From NCBI RefSeq assembly GCF_000521605.1, contig NZ_CP006942.1, positions 1,550,001 to 1,614,000 on the forward strand: a stretch of DNA of 64,000 nucleotides, read 5' to 3'. Made by a program: the position numbers and the translations under genes. Source of the stretch: Mannheimia sp. USDA-ARS-USMARC-1261 (lineage in GTDB: Bacteria > Pseudomonadota > Gammaproteobacteria > Enterobacterales > Pasteurellaceae). The stretch's first letter is position 1; each line of letters opens with the position of its first letter. This document shows, in pieces, positions 1 to 7,911 of this stretch. The notes under the pieces were generated by a model. That model was not told where the DNA came from and did not search any database. It was given only the letters and a program-made list of their open reading frames with translations.

Positions 1-714
1 TGCCTGCATCATATTTGCAATTAAGTTTTGATGCGTTAGCATTGCCCCTTTCGCTACGCCTGTTGTACCGCCCGTGTATTGTAAAAAGGCAAGATCGCTA
101 CTTACAATATTCGGTTTGACATATTGTCTTTGTTTGCCAATACTTAATGCTTCCCTAAAGCTGACAGCGTGAGGTAACTTATATTTAGGCACTAATTTTT
201 TAATATATTTAACGACGAAATTAACTAAAGTACGTTTACCAAATGAGAGCTGGTCTCCCATTCTGGTTAAAATAACGTGTTTAATATTTGTGTTGAACAC
301 CACCTTTTCTAAGGTAGCCGCAAAGTTGGAGACAATCACAATCGCCTTTGCTCCGCTATCGTTAAGCTGATGCTCTAATTCACGCGGTGTATAAAGCGGA
401 TTAACGTTTACTACTATCAATCCGGCACGCAATGCTCCGAATAATGCAATCGGATATTGCAATAAATTCGGCATCATTAATGCAATACGATCGCCTTTTT
501 GTAAACGTAATTCATTTTGCAAATAAGCAGCGAAAGAACGGCTACGTTCTTCTAATTTGCGAAAAGTCAGAATTTGCCCCATATTAATATAAGCTGGAAT
601 ATCCGGGTGACGCTTTATTGCCGCTTCAAACATCTCAACCAGCGATTCATATTGATTCGTTTCAATTGTTTTTGGCGAATAGGGAGGGTAATTCTTAAAC
701 CATATTTTTTCCAT
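1..714 (-). CDS. fadD: Long-chain-fatty-acid--CoA ligase (partial, N-terminal 238 residues)
   Basis: The reading frame opens with ATG at 714 and runs off the left edge, so only the N-terminal part is present. The translation begins [19 protein letters not shown] and contains the AMP-binding P-loop [20 protein letters not shown] close to the window edge. This is the signature of acyl-adenylate-forming enzymes, and the flanking sequence ([28 protein letters not shown]) is FadD-like. FadD activates long-chain fatty acids with ATP and CoA at the inner membrane. It follows rseC by 9 bases on the same strand, so it may be read from the rpoE-rseABC transcript. The family is well supported. The exact substrate range cannot be seen. 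Confidence 0.9.
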   Translation of the reverse strand, partial: MEKIWFKNYPPYSPKTIETNQYESLVEMFEAAIKRHPDIPAYINMGQILTFRKLEERSRSFAAYLQNELRLQKGDRIALMMPNLLQYPIALFGALRAGLIVVNVNPLYTPRELEHQLNDSGAKAIVIVSNFAATLEKVVFNTNIKHVILTRMGDQLSFGKRTLVNFVVKYIKKLVPKYKLPHAVSFREALSIGKQRQYVKPNIVSSDLAFLQYTGGTTGVAKGAMLTHQNLIANMMQA

Positions 715-723
715 TCTAGTCTC

Positions 724-1155
724 CTAAACCTTGCCTAAAAAAATAGGCGAAAAATTTACTTGCTGACTGCGTTTATCAATAAATTTTTTTACAGCCCAGA
801 AACTGATTCCTGTAAAAAGCAACATTACAAACAAAACAATAAGTTCATTTGCAAAAAATTGTGAAAATCCGACCGCTGTTATAATTAAAATAAATAGCGG
901 AATGCCATAAATTAGAAAGACACTTTTTAATAATGTATTTTCAGCTAAACCTAACTGAATTTTATCACCCACATTTAACGGTTCATCAACCGCGATGCGA
1001 AAACGTGGTGCTATTTTTTCACCAGCTAACGCTGATAATGCTTTTGTACCACAAGCGACCTTTGCCGCACAACCGCCACAGCCACTTTTTGCATAGCATT
1101 GCACAATAGCAACACCATTACGATATTCTACAACGGTCGCTTCTTCTACTATCAT
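724..1155 (-). CDS. rseC: SoxR-reducing / sigma-E regulator RseC
   Basis: This 143-residue protein matches RseC/MucC. It has an N-terminal cytoplasmic domain with a cysteine cluster (C-Y-A-K-S-G-C-G-G-C-A-A-K-V-A-C) and then two membrane segments at about residues 76-96 and 100-120. In enterobacteria RseC is the last gene of the rpoE operon; it modestly affects sigma-E activity and takes part in the Rsx SoxR-reducing system. Its start overlaps the end of rseB by 4 bases (ATGA type), which indicates translational coupling. Gene order and length both fit the family. Confidence 0.92.
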   Translation of the reverse strand: MIVEEATVVEYRNGVAIVQCYAKSGCGGCAAKVACGTKALSALAGEKIAPRFRIAVDEPLNVGDKIQLGLAENTLLKSVFLIYGIPLFILIITAVGFSQFFANELIVLFVMLLFTGISFWAVKKFIDKRSQQVNFSPIFLGKV

Positions 1156-2135
1156 TGAGAAGCTCCTTCTCTAAATTGAATGTTTGCCAAAATGTGCTTA
1201 GCCGCTTCTAACGGCACATCGCCAATAATCACAATGTCTTTATCATTGATTGTCTGATTTAAAACGGTTAATTTGCCTTGCTGCCCGGCATAGTCATCAA
1301 AATTGACACCTTGACTCGGCATTACATAAATCGTAAAACTCAATAAACCATCGCTATATAAACGGCTATCCACATATTCACTGTCAAACTGATAAGCTGC
1401 TCCGCTTACTGTTTGGTTCTTAACCAATCGAAAACCTGTCGGTAACTCGTTCACATCCCAGTTATAAGGCGATTTTATCTCTTCTTTTTGAGTAGAGGTT
1501 AATGTTGGTAGCATTAAAACATCAATTGCATTAGCAATCATCGCAATTTCTTGAGATTGGTAAAGCTGTAACACTCGAAATTCTTCTAACACTACATTAT
1601 CTTCATTTTGCAGCTGGCTTTTTAGCAACAAATTAGTCTCTTCATCAATCCAAAGCGTGTAAGAATAGCGGAAATTATCTTTTGGCAAAATACGAATAAC
1701 TTTCGCTATTCTATCCGAAATACGATCTTTACCCGCATCTAAGAATACATAGCCGTTTAAGTGATGATAATCAGCGTAAATGACATTGGGAAGGTTATCT
1801 AAAATATAGGAACTGTTTAAACTAAAAGGACGGAAGTTGTATCCTAAATAACTAACATTGCTATCTTTCAGGATAATTTCTTCTCGATTGTGATCTAGAT
1901 TTAATAATTGAGCATACTCTTTATCATTAACAAAGGCGTGGCGTAACCGAAAAGATTCTATGCCTGTATTTTGCTGAAGAATATAGAGTAATTCGTAATT
2001 TGATTTTTTATGAGCTTCAGTCATTGAGGATAAATACAGCAAAGGCGTTTTAATTCCTGTATCTGCCAACGCAAAAGCAGAACAAGCGAAAATAGCTATG
2101 AACATCAAAAAATATTTTTTTATCTTAATAAACAT
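1152..2135 (-). CDS. rseB: Sigma-E factor regulatory protein RseB (periplasmic)
   Basis: MucB/RseB family. RseB binds the periplasmic part of the anti-sigma factor RseA, shields it from DegS cleavage and senses mislocalised lipoproteins or LPS. The protein starts with a signal peptide (MFIKIKKYFLMFIAIFACSAFALA) and is about 327 residues long, the normal RseB size. An in-frame TTG exists at 2153, but the ATG at 2135 is preferred. It puts the signal peptide at the N-terminus and has GAGAA a few bases upstream. It is separated from rseA by about 160 bases that contain a hairpin followed by a T-run, and it overlaps rseC by 4 bases. Confidence 0.9.
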   Translation of the reverse strand: MFIKIKKYFLMFIAIFACSAFALADTGIKTPLLYLSSMTEAHKKSNYELLYILQQNTGIESFRLRHAFVNDKEYAQLLNLDHNREEIILKDSNVSYLGYNFRPFSLNSSYILDNLPNVIYADYHHLNGYVFLDAGKDRISDRIAKVIRILPKDNFRYSYTLWIDEETNLLLKSQLQNEDNVVLEEFRVLQLYQSQEIAMIANAIDVLMLPTLTSTQKEEIKSPYNWDVNELPTGFRLVKNQTVSGAAYQFDSEYVDSRLYSDGLLSFTIYVMPSQGVNFDDYAGQQGKLTVLNQTINDKDIVIIGDVPLEAAKHILANIQFREGASQ

Positions 2136-2240
2136 ATTTATTCTCAAAACCAAATTAAACTGATTTATTCTATCAAAAATTTTAAATCATTTCGCTATTT
2201 GTGAGTAATTTCTTGTTTTTTCGCTACATTTACATACAAA

Positions 2241-2273
2241 AAACCACATAATTATCAATTAATTATGTGGTTT
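2241..2273 (-). terminator. Hairpin plus T-run between rseA and rseB
   Basis: A perfect 14-bp inverted repeat (2241-2254 / 2260-2273, loop of 5) is followed, in the leftward reading direction, by a run of Ts. It looks like an intrinsic terminator placed after rseA and before rseB. It may reduce rseB-rseC expression relative to rpoE-rseA rather than end transcription completely. Confidence 0.7.
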
Positions 2274-2293
2274 CTTACTTACCTTAATCTATC

Positions 2294-2905
2294 TTATCTA
2301 TTTTGCTGTTCTACTTGATTTGAAGAAGTTTTAGCCTTCTGTTTTTCTTCTTCTGATAAAGTTACACCTTGTACTGTATTTGTACGACGTTGTAGCTCGT
2401 GATTTTCTAGTAACGCATTGATTTTACGTTGCTGAAGCTCTAATTGCTCAGCAGTTGGCTGATCTTTCGCCGGTGCATTATAACTTACCGCTTCAACAGA
2501 ATTACTGAAAGGTAAAGTTTGCAATACAGGCTGAGTTTGAGCCACTTCATTATTAGCGTTAAATGAATTTACACCAAATACAGCAACTAAACAGACTGAA
2601 GCAGCAACACCTGCTTGTAAGAGTGGAGTACCCCAACGTTTAAGTTTAAGTAATAAACCTTTTGGTTTTTCCACATTTGCTTGAGATTCAATTTCTTCAT
2701 TTTCAAGCAATGCTTCCATTTTCGCAGAAAAATCCGCACCTAAGATGATTTCATCACCTTGCATCACATTACGAATGGTGTGATAACTAGCCCATTTTTG
2801 CTGTAATTCAGGGCTATTGGTTAAGGTTTCTACAAACTCTTTATCAACATCTTGCCCGTCCATATAAGCAGAAAGGTACTCGTGTTGAGTAATGCGTTGT
2901 TGCAT
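2294..2905 (-). CDS. rseA: Anti-sigma-E factor RseA
   Basis: RseA is the inner-membrane anti-sigma factor that holds RpoE until DegS and RseP cleave it. The N-terminal cytoplasmic part (QQRITQHEYLSAYMDGQDVDKEFVETL) matches the RseA sigma-binding domain. A single membrane segment lies near residues 95-115, and a periplasmic tail rich in Gln and Glu follows. A TTG at 2917 is in frame, but the ATG at 2905 has GGAG about 8 bases upstream and gives 203 residues, so it is taken as the start. It lies directly downstream of rpoE in the same operon. Confidence 0.93.
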   Translation of the reverse strand: MQQRITQHEYLSAYMDGQDVDKEFVETLTNSPELQQKWASYHTIRNVMQGDEIILGADFSAKMEALLENEEIESQANVEKPKGLLLKLKRWGTPLLQAGVAASVCLVAVFGVNSFNANNEVAQTQPVLQTLPFSNSVEAVSYNAPAKDQPTAEQLELQQRKINALLENHELQRRTNTVQGVTLSEEEKQKAKTSSNQVEQQNR

Positions 2906-2952
2906 AATCGACTCCAATGATTTTTGAGATTTTTTAAAACTATTTATTTGAT

Positions 2953-3525
2953 TTACTGTATAAGTGGATTAATTTTTGCATCAATTGCTTCCCTTGCACG
3001 GAAAATACGTGAACGTACTGTTCCTACAGGGCACTCCATCACTTCTGCAATTTCTTCGTAACTTAAACCTTCTAATTCTCTTAAACGAATTGCAGTTTTA
3101 AGCTCATCAGGTAAATTTTCAATCGTATCAAATACGACTTTCTTTAATTCTTCGGATAGCACCAAATTTTCAGGTGTATCACTTTCACGAAGCTGAGTAC
3201 CAACATCATAGCTTTCGGCATCTTCGGCTAAAATATCTTCTTTCGGAGGTCTTCTGCCTAATGAAGTTAAATGATTTTTTGCAGTATTAACCGCAATACG
3301 GTAAAGCCAAGTGTAAAAAGCACTTTCCCCACGAAATGATTCTAAGGAACGATAGGCTTTAATAAAAGATTCTTGCACAATGTCTGGAATATCATCTCTT
3401 GCAACATAGCGAGTAAGCAAACCGGCTACCCTGTTTTGATAACGTACTACAAGTAAATTAAATGCTTTTTTATCACCTTTTTGTGCTTTTTCGACTAATT
3501 CTTGGTCGGTGATTTGTTCGCTCAA
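2953..3525 (-). CDS. rpoE: RNA polymerase sigma-E factor (sigma-24)
   Basis: ECF sigma factor of 190 residues for extracytoplasmic stress. Region 2 (residues about 20-95, with IPDIVQESFIKAYRSLESFRGESAFYTWLYRIAVNTAKN) and region 4 (about 130-185, LPDELKTAIRLRELEGLSYEEIAEVMECPVGTVRSRIFRAREAI) are both clear. The start codon is TTG at 3525, preceded by AGGAG with 9 bases between. No ATG is nearby, and the resulting MSEQ start is the same as in the E. coli protein. It heads the rpoE-rseA-rseB-rseC operon behind a likely sigma-E-type promoter, so it probably activates itself. Confidence 0.95.
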   Translation of the reverse strand: MSEQITDQELVEKAQKGDKKAFNLLVVRYQNRVAGLLTRYVARDDIPDIVQESFIKAYRSLESFRGESAFYTWLYRIAVNTAKNHLTSLGRRPPKEDILAEDAESYDVGTQLRESDTPENLVLSEELKKVVFDTIENLPDELKTAIRLRELEGLSYEEIAEVMECPVGTVRSRIFRAREAIDAKINPLIQ

Positions 3526-3570
3526 CTGCGGACTCTCCTAATAAATGTGTCATTTCCATTGCACACTTCT

Positions 3571-3597
3571 TTAGTGTGTGCTTTTTTCTAAAAGTTC
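3571..3597 (-). promoter_or_regulatory. Putative sigma-E autoregulatory promoter of rpoE
   Basis: Read leftward, GAACTT (3597-3592) is followed after 16 bases by ACTAA (3575-3571). The sigma-E consensus is GAACTT, 16 bases, TCTRA. Position and spacing upstream of rpoE match the autoregulated promoter known in enterobacteria. The assignment rests on consensus match only. Confidence 0.6.
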
Positions 3598-3650
3598 CAA
3601 CTAATACGGAAAATTTTCTGATCTTTTTGATTTTTTGATAAAAACAAATA

Positions 3651-3709
3651 ACAAGCGGTCGGATTTTAGCGAAATTTTACAAAAATTTCAAAAAATCCGA
3701 CCGCTTGTA
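3651..3709. terminator. Inverted uptake-signal pair, terminator after leuA
   Basis: A perfect 17-bp inverted repeat has the uptake core ACAAGCGGT at its outer ends (3651-3667 / 3693-3709). It lies between the end of leuA and the rpoE promoter, both leftward. Paired uptake sequences acting as intrinsic terminators are common in Pasteurellaceae. Confidence 0.7.
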
Positions 3710-3756
3710 TCACCTTTGAAAAGGACAAATTGCAATTTACTCTACTTTATTACTTC

Positions 3757-5301
3757 TTATTTCTTTGCTTTTAAATCCGCTACTTTTTGTGAACGGTAAA
3801 TCGCATTGATGGCGTGAATTAACGCTCTTGCCGAGCTTTCTACAATATCTGTCGCCAAGCCCACACCGTGGAATTTTCTGCCTTCATATTCAACCACGAT
3901 ATCCACCTGCCCTAAAGCTTCTGCTCCTTCGCCTTTTGCGGTTAAGTTATAGTGCGACATTTTAAGCTCCATACCCACAATGTTCATAATTGCATTGTAA
4001 GTTGCTTCAACCGGACCATTACCACCTTGCGAAGTTGCACTTTGACGAACACCGTCTAGTTCTACCTGCACAAATGCAGATGCCGGCAAACCGCTAATCA
4101 GCTGAGTCGTAATCACATCCAGTTTTAATCTGTTTTCTTCGCCTTGTTGCATATCAATAAAAGCAAGAGCTTCTAAATCATAATCAAAAACTTGTCCTTT
4201 TTTATCAGCAAGCTCTAGGAAAGCTTCATAGAGTTTATCTAAATCATAATCCGCTTCAGTATAGCCCATATCCGCCATATGTCCTTTTACCGCTGCACGA
4301 CCTGAACGAGCGGTTAAATTTAACTTCTCTTTCTTCAAGCCAATGGTTTCCGGAGACATAATTTCGTAGGTATTTTTGTTTTTCAGCATACCGTCTTGGT
4401 GAATACCTGATGAGTGAGCGAACGCATTGCTGCCCACAATCGCTTTGTTCGGCTGAATCGGCATATTGCAAAGCTGGCTCACCATTTGGCTGACACGGTG
4501 AATTTCTTGGGTATTGATGCGAGTATCTACGCCCATAAACTCTTGGCGGGTTTTAATCGCCATTACCACTTCTTCCAATGCCGTATTCCCTGCACGCTCA
4601 CCAATACCGTTAATGGTACATTCGATCTGTCTTGCCCCATTTTGGATTGCGGTTAAAGAGTTCGCTGTTGCCATTCCTAAATCGTTATGACAATGTACAG
4701 AAACGATTGCTTTATCGATATTCGGCACACGGTTCATCACTTGGTGGATAATATTTCCATACTCATTCGGCAAGCAGAAACCAACCGTATCCGGAATATT
4801 CACGGTGGTCGCCCCTGCGTTGATTGCAGCTTCTACAATACGGCAGATGTTATCAATCCCTGTACGACCTGCATCTTCACACGAAAACTCGACATCATCG
4901 GTATAGCCACGAGCACGTTTTACTGCTGCCACTGCCATTTCCACTACATCATCAAATGAACGCTTTAATTTTGCTTCAACGTGCAATGCCGAGCTAGCAA
5001 TAAAGGTGTGAATACGGAAAGCTTCTGCAACTTTTAAGGCTTCATAAGCAGCATCAATATCTTTTGGTATAGCTCGAGAAAGTGCCGCCACACGGCTGTT
5101 TTTGATATGACGAGCAATCGTTTGTACCGATTCAAAATCCCCTGATGATGAAACAGGGAAACCTACTTCCATAACATCCACACCTAAACGCTCCAACGCG
5201 AGTGCAATTTGTAATTTTTCTTTTACCGTTAAACTCGCTTTTAGAGATTGTTCGCCATCACGTAAGGTGGTGTCAAAAATAATAATGTTATTGTTGCTCA
5301 T
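3757..5301 (-). CDS. leuA: 2-isopropylmalate synthase
   Basis: LeuA condenses acetyl-CoA with 2-ketoisovalerate, the first committed step of leucine synthesis. The N-terminal HMGL-like TIM barrel starts with [10 protein letters not shown] (metal-binding Asp near residue 10) and contains [15 protein letters not shown] (metal-binding histidines). The C-terminal LeuA dimer/allosteric domain covers about residues 390-505. At 514 residues it is the long proteobacterial form. The start at 5301 has AAGG about 8 bases upstream. It is preceded by a leader peptide and attenuator, so it is controlled by leucyl-tRNA supply. No leuB, leuC or leuD lies next to it here. Confidence 0.96.
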   Translation of the reverse strand: MSNNNIIIFDTTLRDGEQSLKASLTVKEKLQIALALERLGVDVMEVGFPVSSSGDFESVQTIARHIKNSRVAALSRAIPKDIDAAYEALKVAEAFRIHTFIASSALHVEAKLKRSFDDVVEMAVAAVKRARGYTDDVEFSCEDAGRTGIDNICRIVEAAINAGATTVNIPDTVGFCLPNEYGNIIHQVMNRVPNIDKAIVSVHCHNDLGMATANSLTAIQNGARQIECTINGIGERAGNTALEEVVMAIKTRQEFMGVDTRINTQEIHRVSQMVSQLCNMPIQPNKAIVGSNAFAHSSGIHQDGMLKNKNTYEIMSPETIGLKKEKLNLTARSGRAAVKGHMADMGYTEADYDLDKLYEAFLELADKKGQVFDYDLEALAFIDMQQGEENRLKLDVITTQLISGLPASAFVQVELDGVRQSATSQGGNGPVEATYNAIMNIVGMELKMSHYNLTAKGEGAEALGQVDIVVEYEGRKFHGVGLATDIVESSARALIHAINAIYRSQKVADLKAKK

Positions 5302-5326
5302 AATAAAACCTTCATTTTATTGGGAT

Positions 5327-5354
5327 AAAAAAAGCCCGCATTTTAAGTGCGGGC
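5327..5354 (-). terminator. leuA attenuator terminator
   Basis: The stem GCCCGCA(c)/(g)TGCGGGC is followed by seven Ts in the leftward direction, about 25 bases before the leuA start codon and after the leucine-rich leader peptide. The 5' arm contains CGCAC, which can also pair with GTGCG in the last codons of the leader peptide. This gives the alternative antiterminator expected of an attenuator. Confidence 0.85.
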
Positions 5355-5393
5355 AAGAATGTGGATAGTCCATTTACTTTTTCCAACCAATCT

Positions 5394-5450
5394 TTATCCT
5401 CGCACAGAATACGATAACAGAGATAATCGGAGTAAGGTAAATTTTTCCAT
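5394..5450 (-). CDS. leuL: leu operon leader peptide (18 residues)
   Basis: A small frame from ATG 5450 to TAA 5394 encodes MEKFTLLRLSLLSYSVRG, with five leucines in seven consecutive positions. It sits between a strong promoter and an intrinsic terminator just upstream of leuA, exactly the layout of a leucine attenuator. Slow translation through the Leu codons would leave the GTGCG segment (end of this frame) free to pair with the terminator's 5' arm, allowing read-through. Its Shine-Dalgarno sequence is weak. A longer 78-codon frame over the same DNA is not favoured. The function is inferred from layout and Leu content. Confidence 0.8.
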   Translation of the reverse strand: MEKFTLLRLSLLSYSVRG

Positions 5451-5498
5451 ATGTTGTGTTGTGTGTTTATGTTTGCATTGTTATTCGTTAATGGGTGT

Positions 5499-5526
5499 AT
5501 ATTAGCTTTATCTAAGGTAATGTCAA
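5499..5526 (-). promoter_or_regulatory. Promoter of the leu leader/leuA transcript
   Basis: Read leftward, TTGACA (5526-5521) and TAATAT (5504-5499) are separated by 16 bases. This is a near-consensus sigma-70 promoter, placed about 40-50 bases before the leader peptide. Confidence 0.75.
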
Positions 5527-5777
5527 TAGCATTTTTCACTTTACGCAACCGTTTAACCGCAATTAAGAAGCCATCAAATTAGAATATTATTTTGCCATTA
5601 ACAATATATTTGGTTTAAAACTCCAAATGAGAAAAACAAAATAATACAATACATCAATTTTAATGATATTTAGAATTTTAAAATTTCTATAAAAATAATT
5701 TTAAATTTATTTTTACCTTTGAAGTTTCAACTCAAATTTGATAGCCTCTTGCATTATTTTACTGCTGAGGATACACA
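5527..5777. other. AT-rich intergenic region between the divergent leu promoter and HAD gene
   Basis: This stretch of about 250 bases separates the leftward leu transcript from the rightward HAD phosphatase gene. It is very AT-rich. No open frame, hairpin or clear operator was recognised apart from the expected promoter and ribosome site (TGAGGA) for the downstream gene. Confidence 0.5.
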
Positions 5778-6593
5778 ATGACCCTACCATTTCGTGCCAT
5801 TATTTCCGATCTCGACGGCACTCTGTTAAATGCACATCATAAAATTGGCGATTTTACAATTGATACATTAGAAAAATTATCACAAAAAGGCGTAGATATC
5901 TTTTTTGCCACAGGCAGAAATTACCCCGATGTTTCCCATATCATCAGCAAAGTAGATGCTAAAAATGCAATGCTGGTTACCTCAAATGGAGCAAGAGCCA
6001 ATAATTTAGACGGCGAAAAAATTGTCAGTCATTATTTGCCGGAAGATATCGCCTTTGAGTTAATGAATATTAACTTTGACGATAAAAATGTTTGCCTAAA
6101 CAGCTATCAAGGCGATGAATGGTTTATCAATAAAGAGATTCCACAGCTAAAACACTTCCACCAAGAATCCGGTTTTGGCTATCAAGTGGCAGATTTTTCT
6201 AACCATCACGGCAGAGAAACAGAGAAAGTCTTTTTTATCGGTAAAACAGTTGAAGCCTTAATTCCGATTGAAAATTACATTCGAGAAACCTATGGCGACC
6301 GTGTGCAAATGACCTATTCCGCCCTACTCTGCCTTGAAATAATGGCAAAGGGCGTTTGCAAAGCGAATGCCTTGGAAGAGTTAGTGAAATTACGAGGCTA
6401 CAAATTACAAGATTGCATTGCCTTTGGCGACGGTATGAATGATATAGAAATGTTGAACTTAGCGGGCAAAGGTTGTCTAATGGCAAATGCCGATCCTCGC
6501 CTAAAATTGGCATTACCGAGTAATGAAGTGATTGGATACAATAAAGATGAAGCGGTTGCCAGTTATATTCGAGCCACATTTGGTATCATCTAA
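5778..6593 (+). CDS. Cof-type HAD-IIB family phosphatase
   Basis: This 271-residue protein has the haloacid dehalogenase motifs. Motif I is SDLDGTLLNAHHKI (nucleophile Asp near residue 10), motif II is ATGRNY, and the C-terminal motif IV is FGDGMNDIEMLNLAG. The C2B cap between residues about 85 and 190 places it in the Cof/YbiV group of cytoplasmic sugar-phosphate or cofactor phosphatases. The substrate cannot be told from sequence. A good ribosome site (GAGG) precedes the ATG. It stands alone, followed by macA after 58 bases. Confidence 0.88.
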   Translation: MTLPFRAIISDLDGTLLNAHHKIGDFTIDTLEKLSQKGVDIFFATGRNYPDVSHIISKVDAKNAMLVTSNGARANNLDGEKIVSHYLPEDIAFELMNINFDDKNVCLNSYQGDEWFINKEIPQLKHFHQESGFGYQVADFSNHHGRETEKVFFIGKTVEALIPIENYIRETYGDRVQMTYSALLCLEIMAKGVCKANALEELVKLRGYKLQDCIAFGDGMNDIEMLNLAGKGCLMANADPRLKLALPSNEVIGYNKDEAVASYIRATFGII

Positions 6594-6651
6594 TTGCAAA
6601 ATTTTTTCAAAAAACAACCGCTTGTAGCACAACATATCACAAAGGAAGAGT

Positions 6652-7815
6652 ATGAAACGTAAAACATTAGCCACACTTGTGCTAATTGCCGCTGTCGGGA
6701 TAGGTGGATATTTTTACTACAATCAGCAAAATGATGAACAACAAATTCACTATATTACTGGGGCGGTTAGCCGTGCCGAAATCAATAAAAATGTACTTGC
6801 CACAGGGTCAGTACGAGCGAGCAAACGTACGGAAGTTGGGGCTCAAGTTTCGGGTAAAATCCAAAAACTCTATGTCGAACTCGGGCAAACTGTTAAACAA
6901 GGCGATTTGATTGCAGACATTGACTCAAGCAACCAAAGCAACACGTTAAGCACTGCTCAAGCTCAACTCGCATCATACAAAGCACAGCTTACCTCTGCAC
7001 AAGTTGCTCTTGAAGTCGCTCAATCAAATTACAGCCGATTAACTAAATTATATCGAGCCAATAGTGCAGCGTTGTCAGACGTCGAAACAGCTAAAAATAC
7101 ACTTGCTTCAGCTAAAGCGACAGTTGATAACATCAAAGCACAATTAAAATCCGCAGAAATCTCGGTCAATAATGCTCAAACCAATTTAAATTACACTCAA
7201 ATCATCTCGCCAATGGATGGTGTGATTGTATCTGTGCCTGTTTCTGTCGGACAAACGGTGAATTCTAATCAAACTTCACCTACCATTGTGCAAGTGGCGG
7301 ATTTATCTAAAATGCTGATTAAACTTGAAATTTCAGAAGGCGATATTGCTCAAGTAAAAGTTGGACAACAAGTCAAATTTTCTACTCTTGCTGAACCTAA
7401 TCGAGAGTATTTAGCAACCATTGATTCTGTTGATCCTGCACTCACAACACTTACCGACAACAACTATACAGAAAAATCAGGCAATACTGAGGCGGTTTAT
7501 TACTATGCCAATGTGTCGATTGATAATTCCGATAATAGTTTACGCATTGGAATGACAACCCAAGCTCAAATTACCATTGATAAACGAGAGCAGGTTTTAG
7601 TTGTTCCCACTAACGTAATTAAAAAACGTGGAAAAGAAAATTATGTGTTAGTGCTAGAGAATGGGCTGTCGGTTGAGAAACCGATACAAATCGGCATTTC
7701 TGATACGCAAAATACCGAAATTGTAACAGGATTAAATGAAGGCGATCAGGTTATTGTTACGCAAAGAGCAGATGGAGAAAAAATAAGTACAACAAGAGGA
7801 CCAAGAATTCTCTAA
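6652..7815 (+). CDS. macA: MacA-like periplasmic adaptor subunit of an efflux pump
   Basis: Membrane-fusion protein of 387 residues. It has an N-terminal membrane anchor (TLATLVLIAAVGIGGYFYY), a lipoyl/barrel-sandwich half (VGAQVSGKIQKLYVELGQTVKQGDLIADID), a long coiled-coil hairpin at about residues 98-180, the second lipoyl half (ISPMDGVIVSVPVSVGQTVN), a beta-barrel and a C-terminal membrane-proximal domain. MacA normally works with the ABC transporter MacB and TolC. No macB follows. The next gene is on the opposite strand beyond a terminator, so the partner must be elsewhere or lost. The name macA is by resemblance; another adaptor is possible. Confidence 0.8.
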   Translation: MKRKTLATLVLIAAVGIGGYFYYNQQNDEQQIHYITGAVSRAEINKNVLATGSVRASKRTEVGAQVSGKIQKLYVELGQTVKQGDLIADIDSSNQSNTLSTAQAQLASYKAQLTSAQVALEVAQSNYSRLTKLYRANSAALSDVETAKNTLASAKATVDNIKAQLKSAEISVNNAQTNLNYTQIISPMDGVIVSVPVSVGQTVNSNQTSPTIVQVADLSKMLIKLEISEGDIAQVKVGQQVKFSTLAEPNREYLATIDSVDPALTTLTDNNYTEKSGNTEAVYYYANVSIDNSDNSLRIGMTTQAQITIDKREQVLVVPTNVIKKRGKENYVLVLENGLSVEKPIQIGISDTQNTEIVTGLNEGDQVIVTQRADGEKISTTRGPRIL

Positions 7816-7830
7816 ATCCTTTCTAAATAA

Positions 7831-7886
7831 CAAGCGGTTAAATTTCCTTCATATTTTGCAAAAAATAAGAAAAATTTAACCGCTTG
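7831..7886. terminator. Inverted uptake-signal pair between convergent genes
   Basis: A 15-bp inverted repeat carries CAAGCGGTTAAATTT (7831-7845) and its complement (7872-7886). It lies between the convergent macA and BASS transporter genes and can end both transcripts. Confidence 0.7.
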
Positions 7887-7911
7887 CCTGTTTCTATATT
7901 AAAACGAATGT

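Noticed and set aside
5312-5548. A 78-codon frame upstream of leuA
   Set aside because: It runs through the promoter, the leader peptide in another frame and the attenuator hairpin. The Leu-rich 18-codon leader explains the region better.
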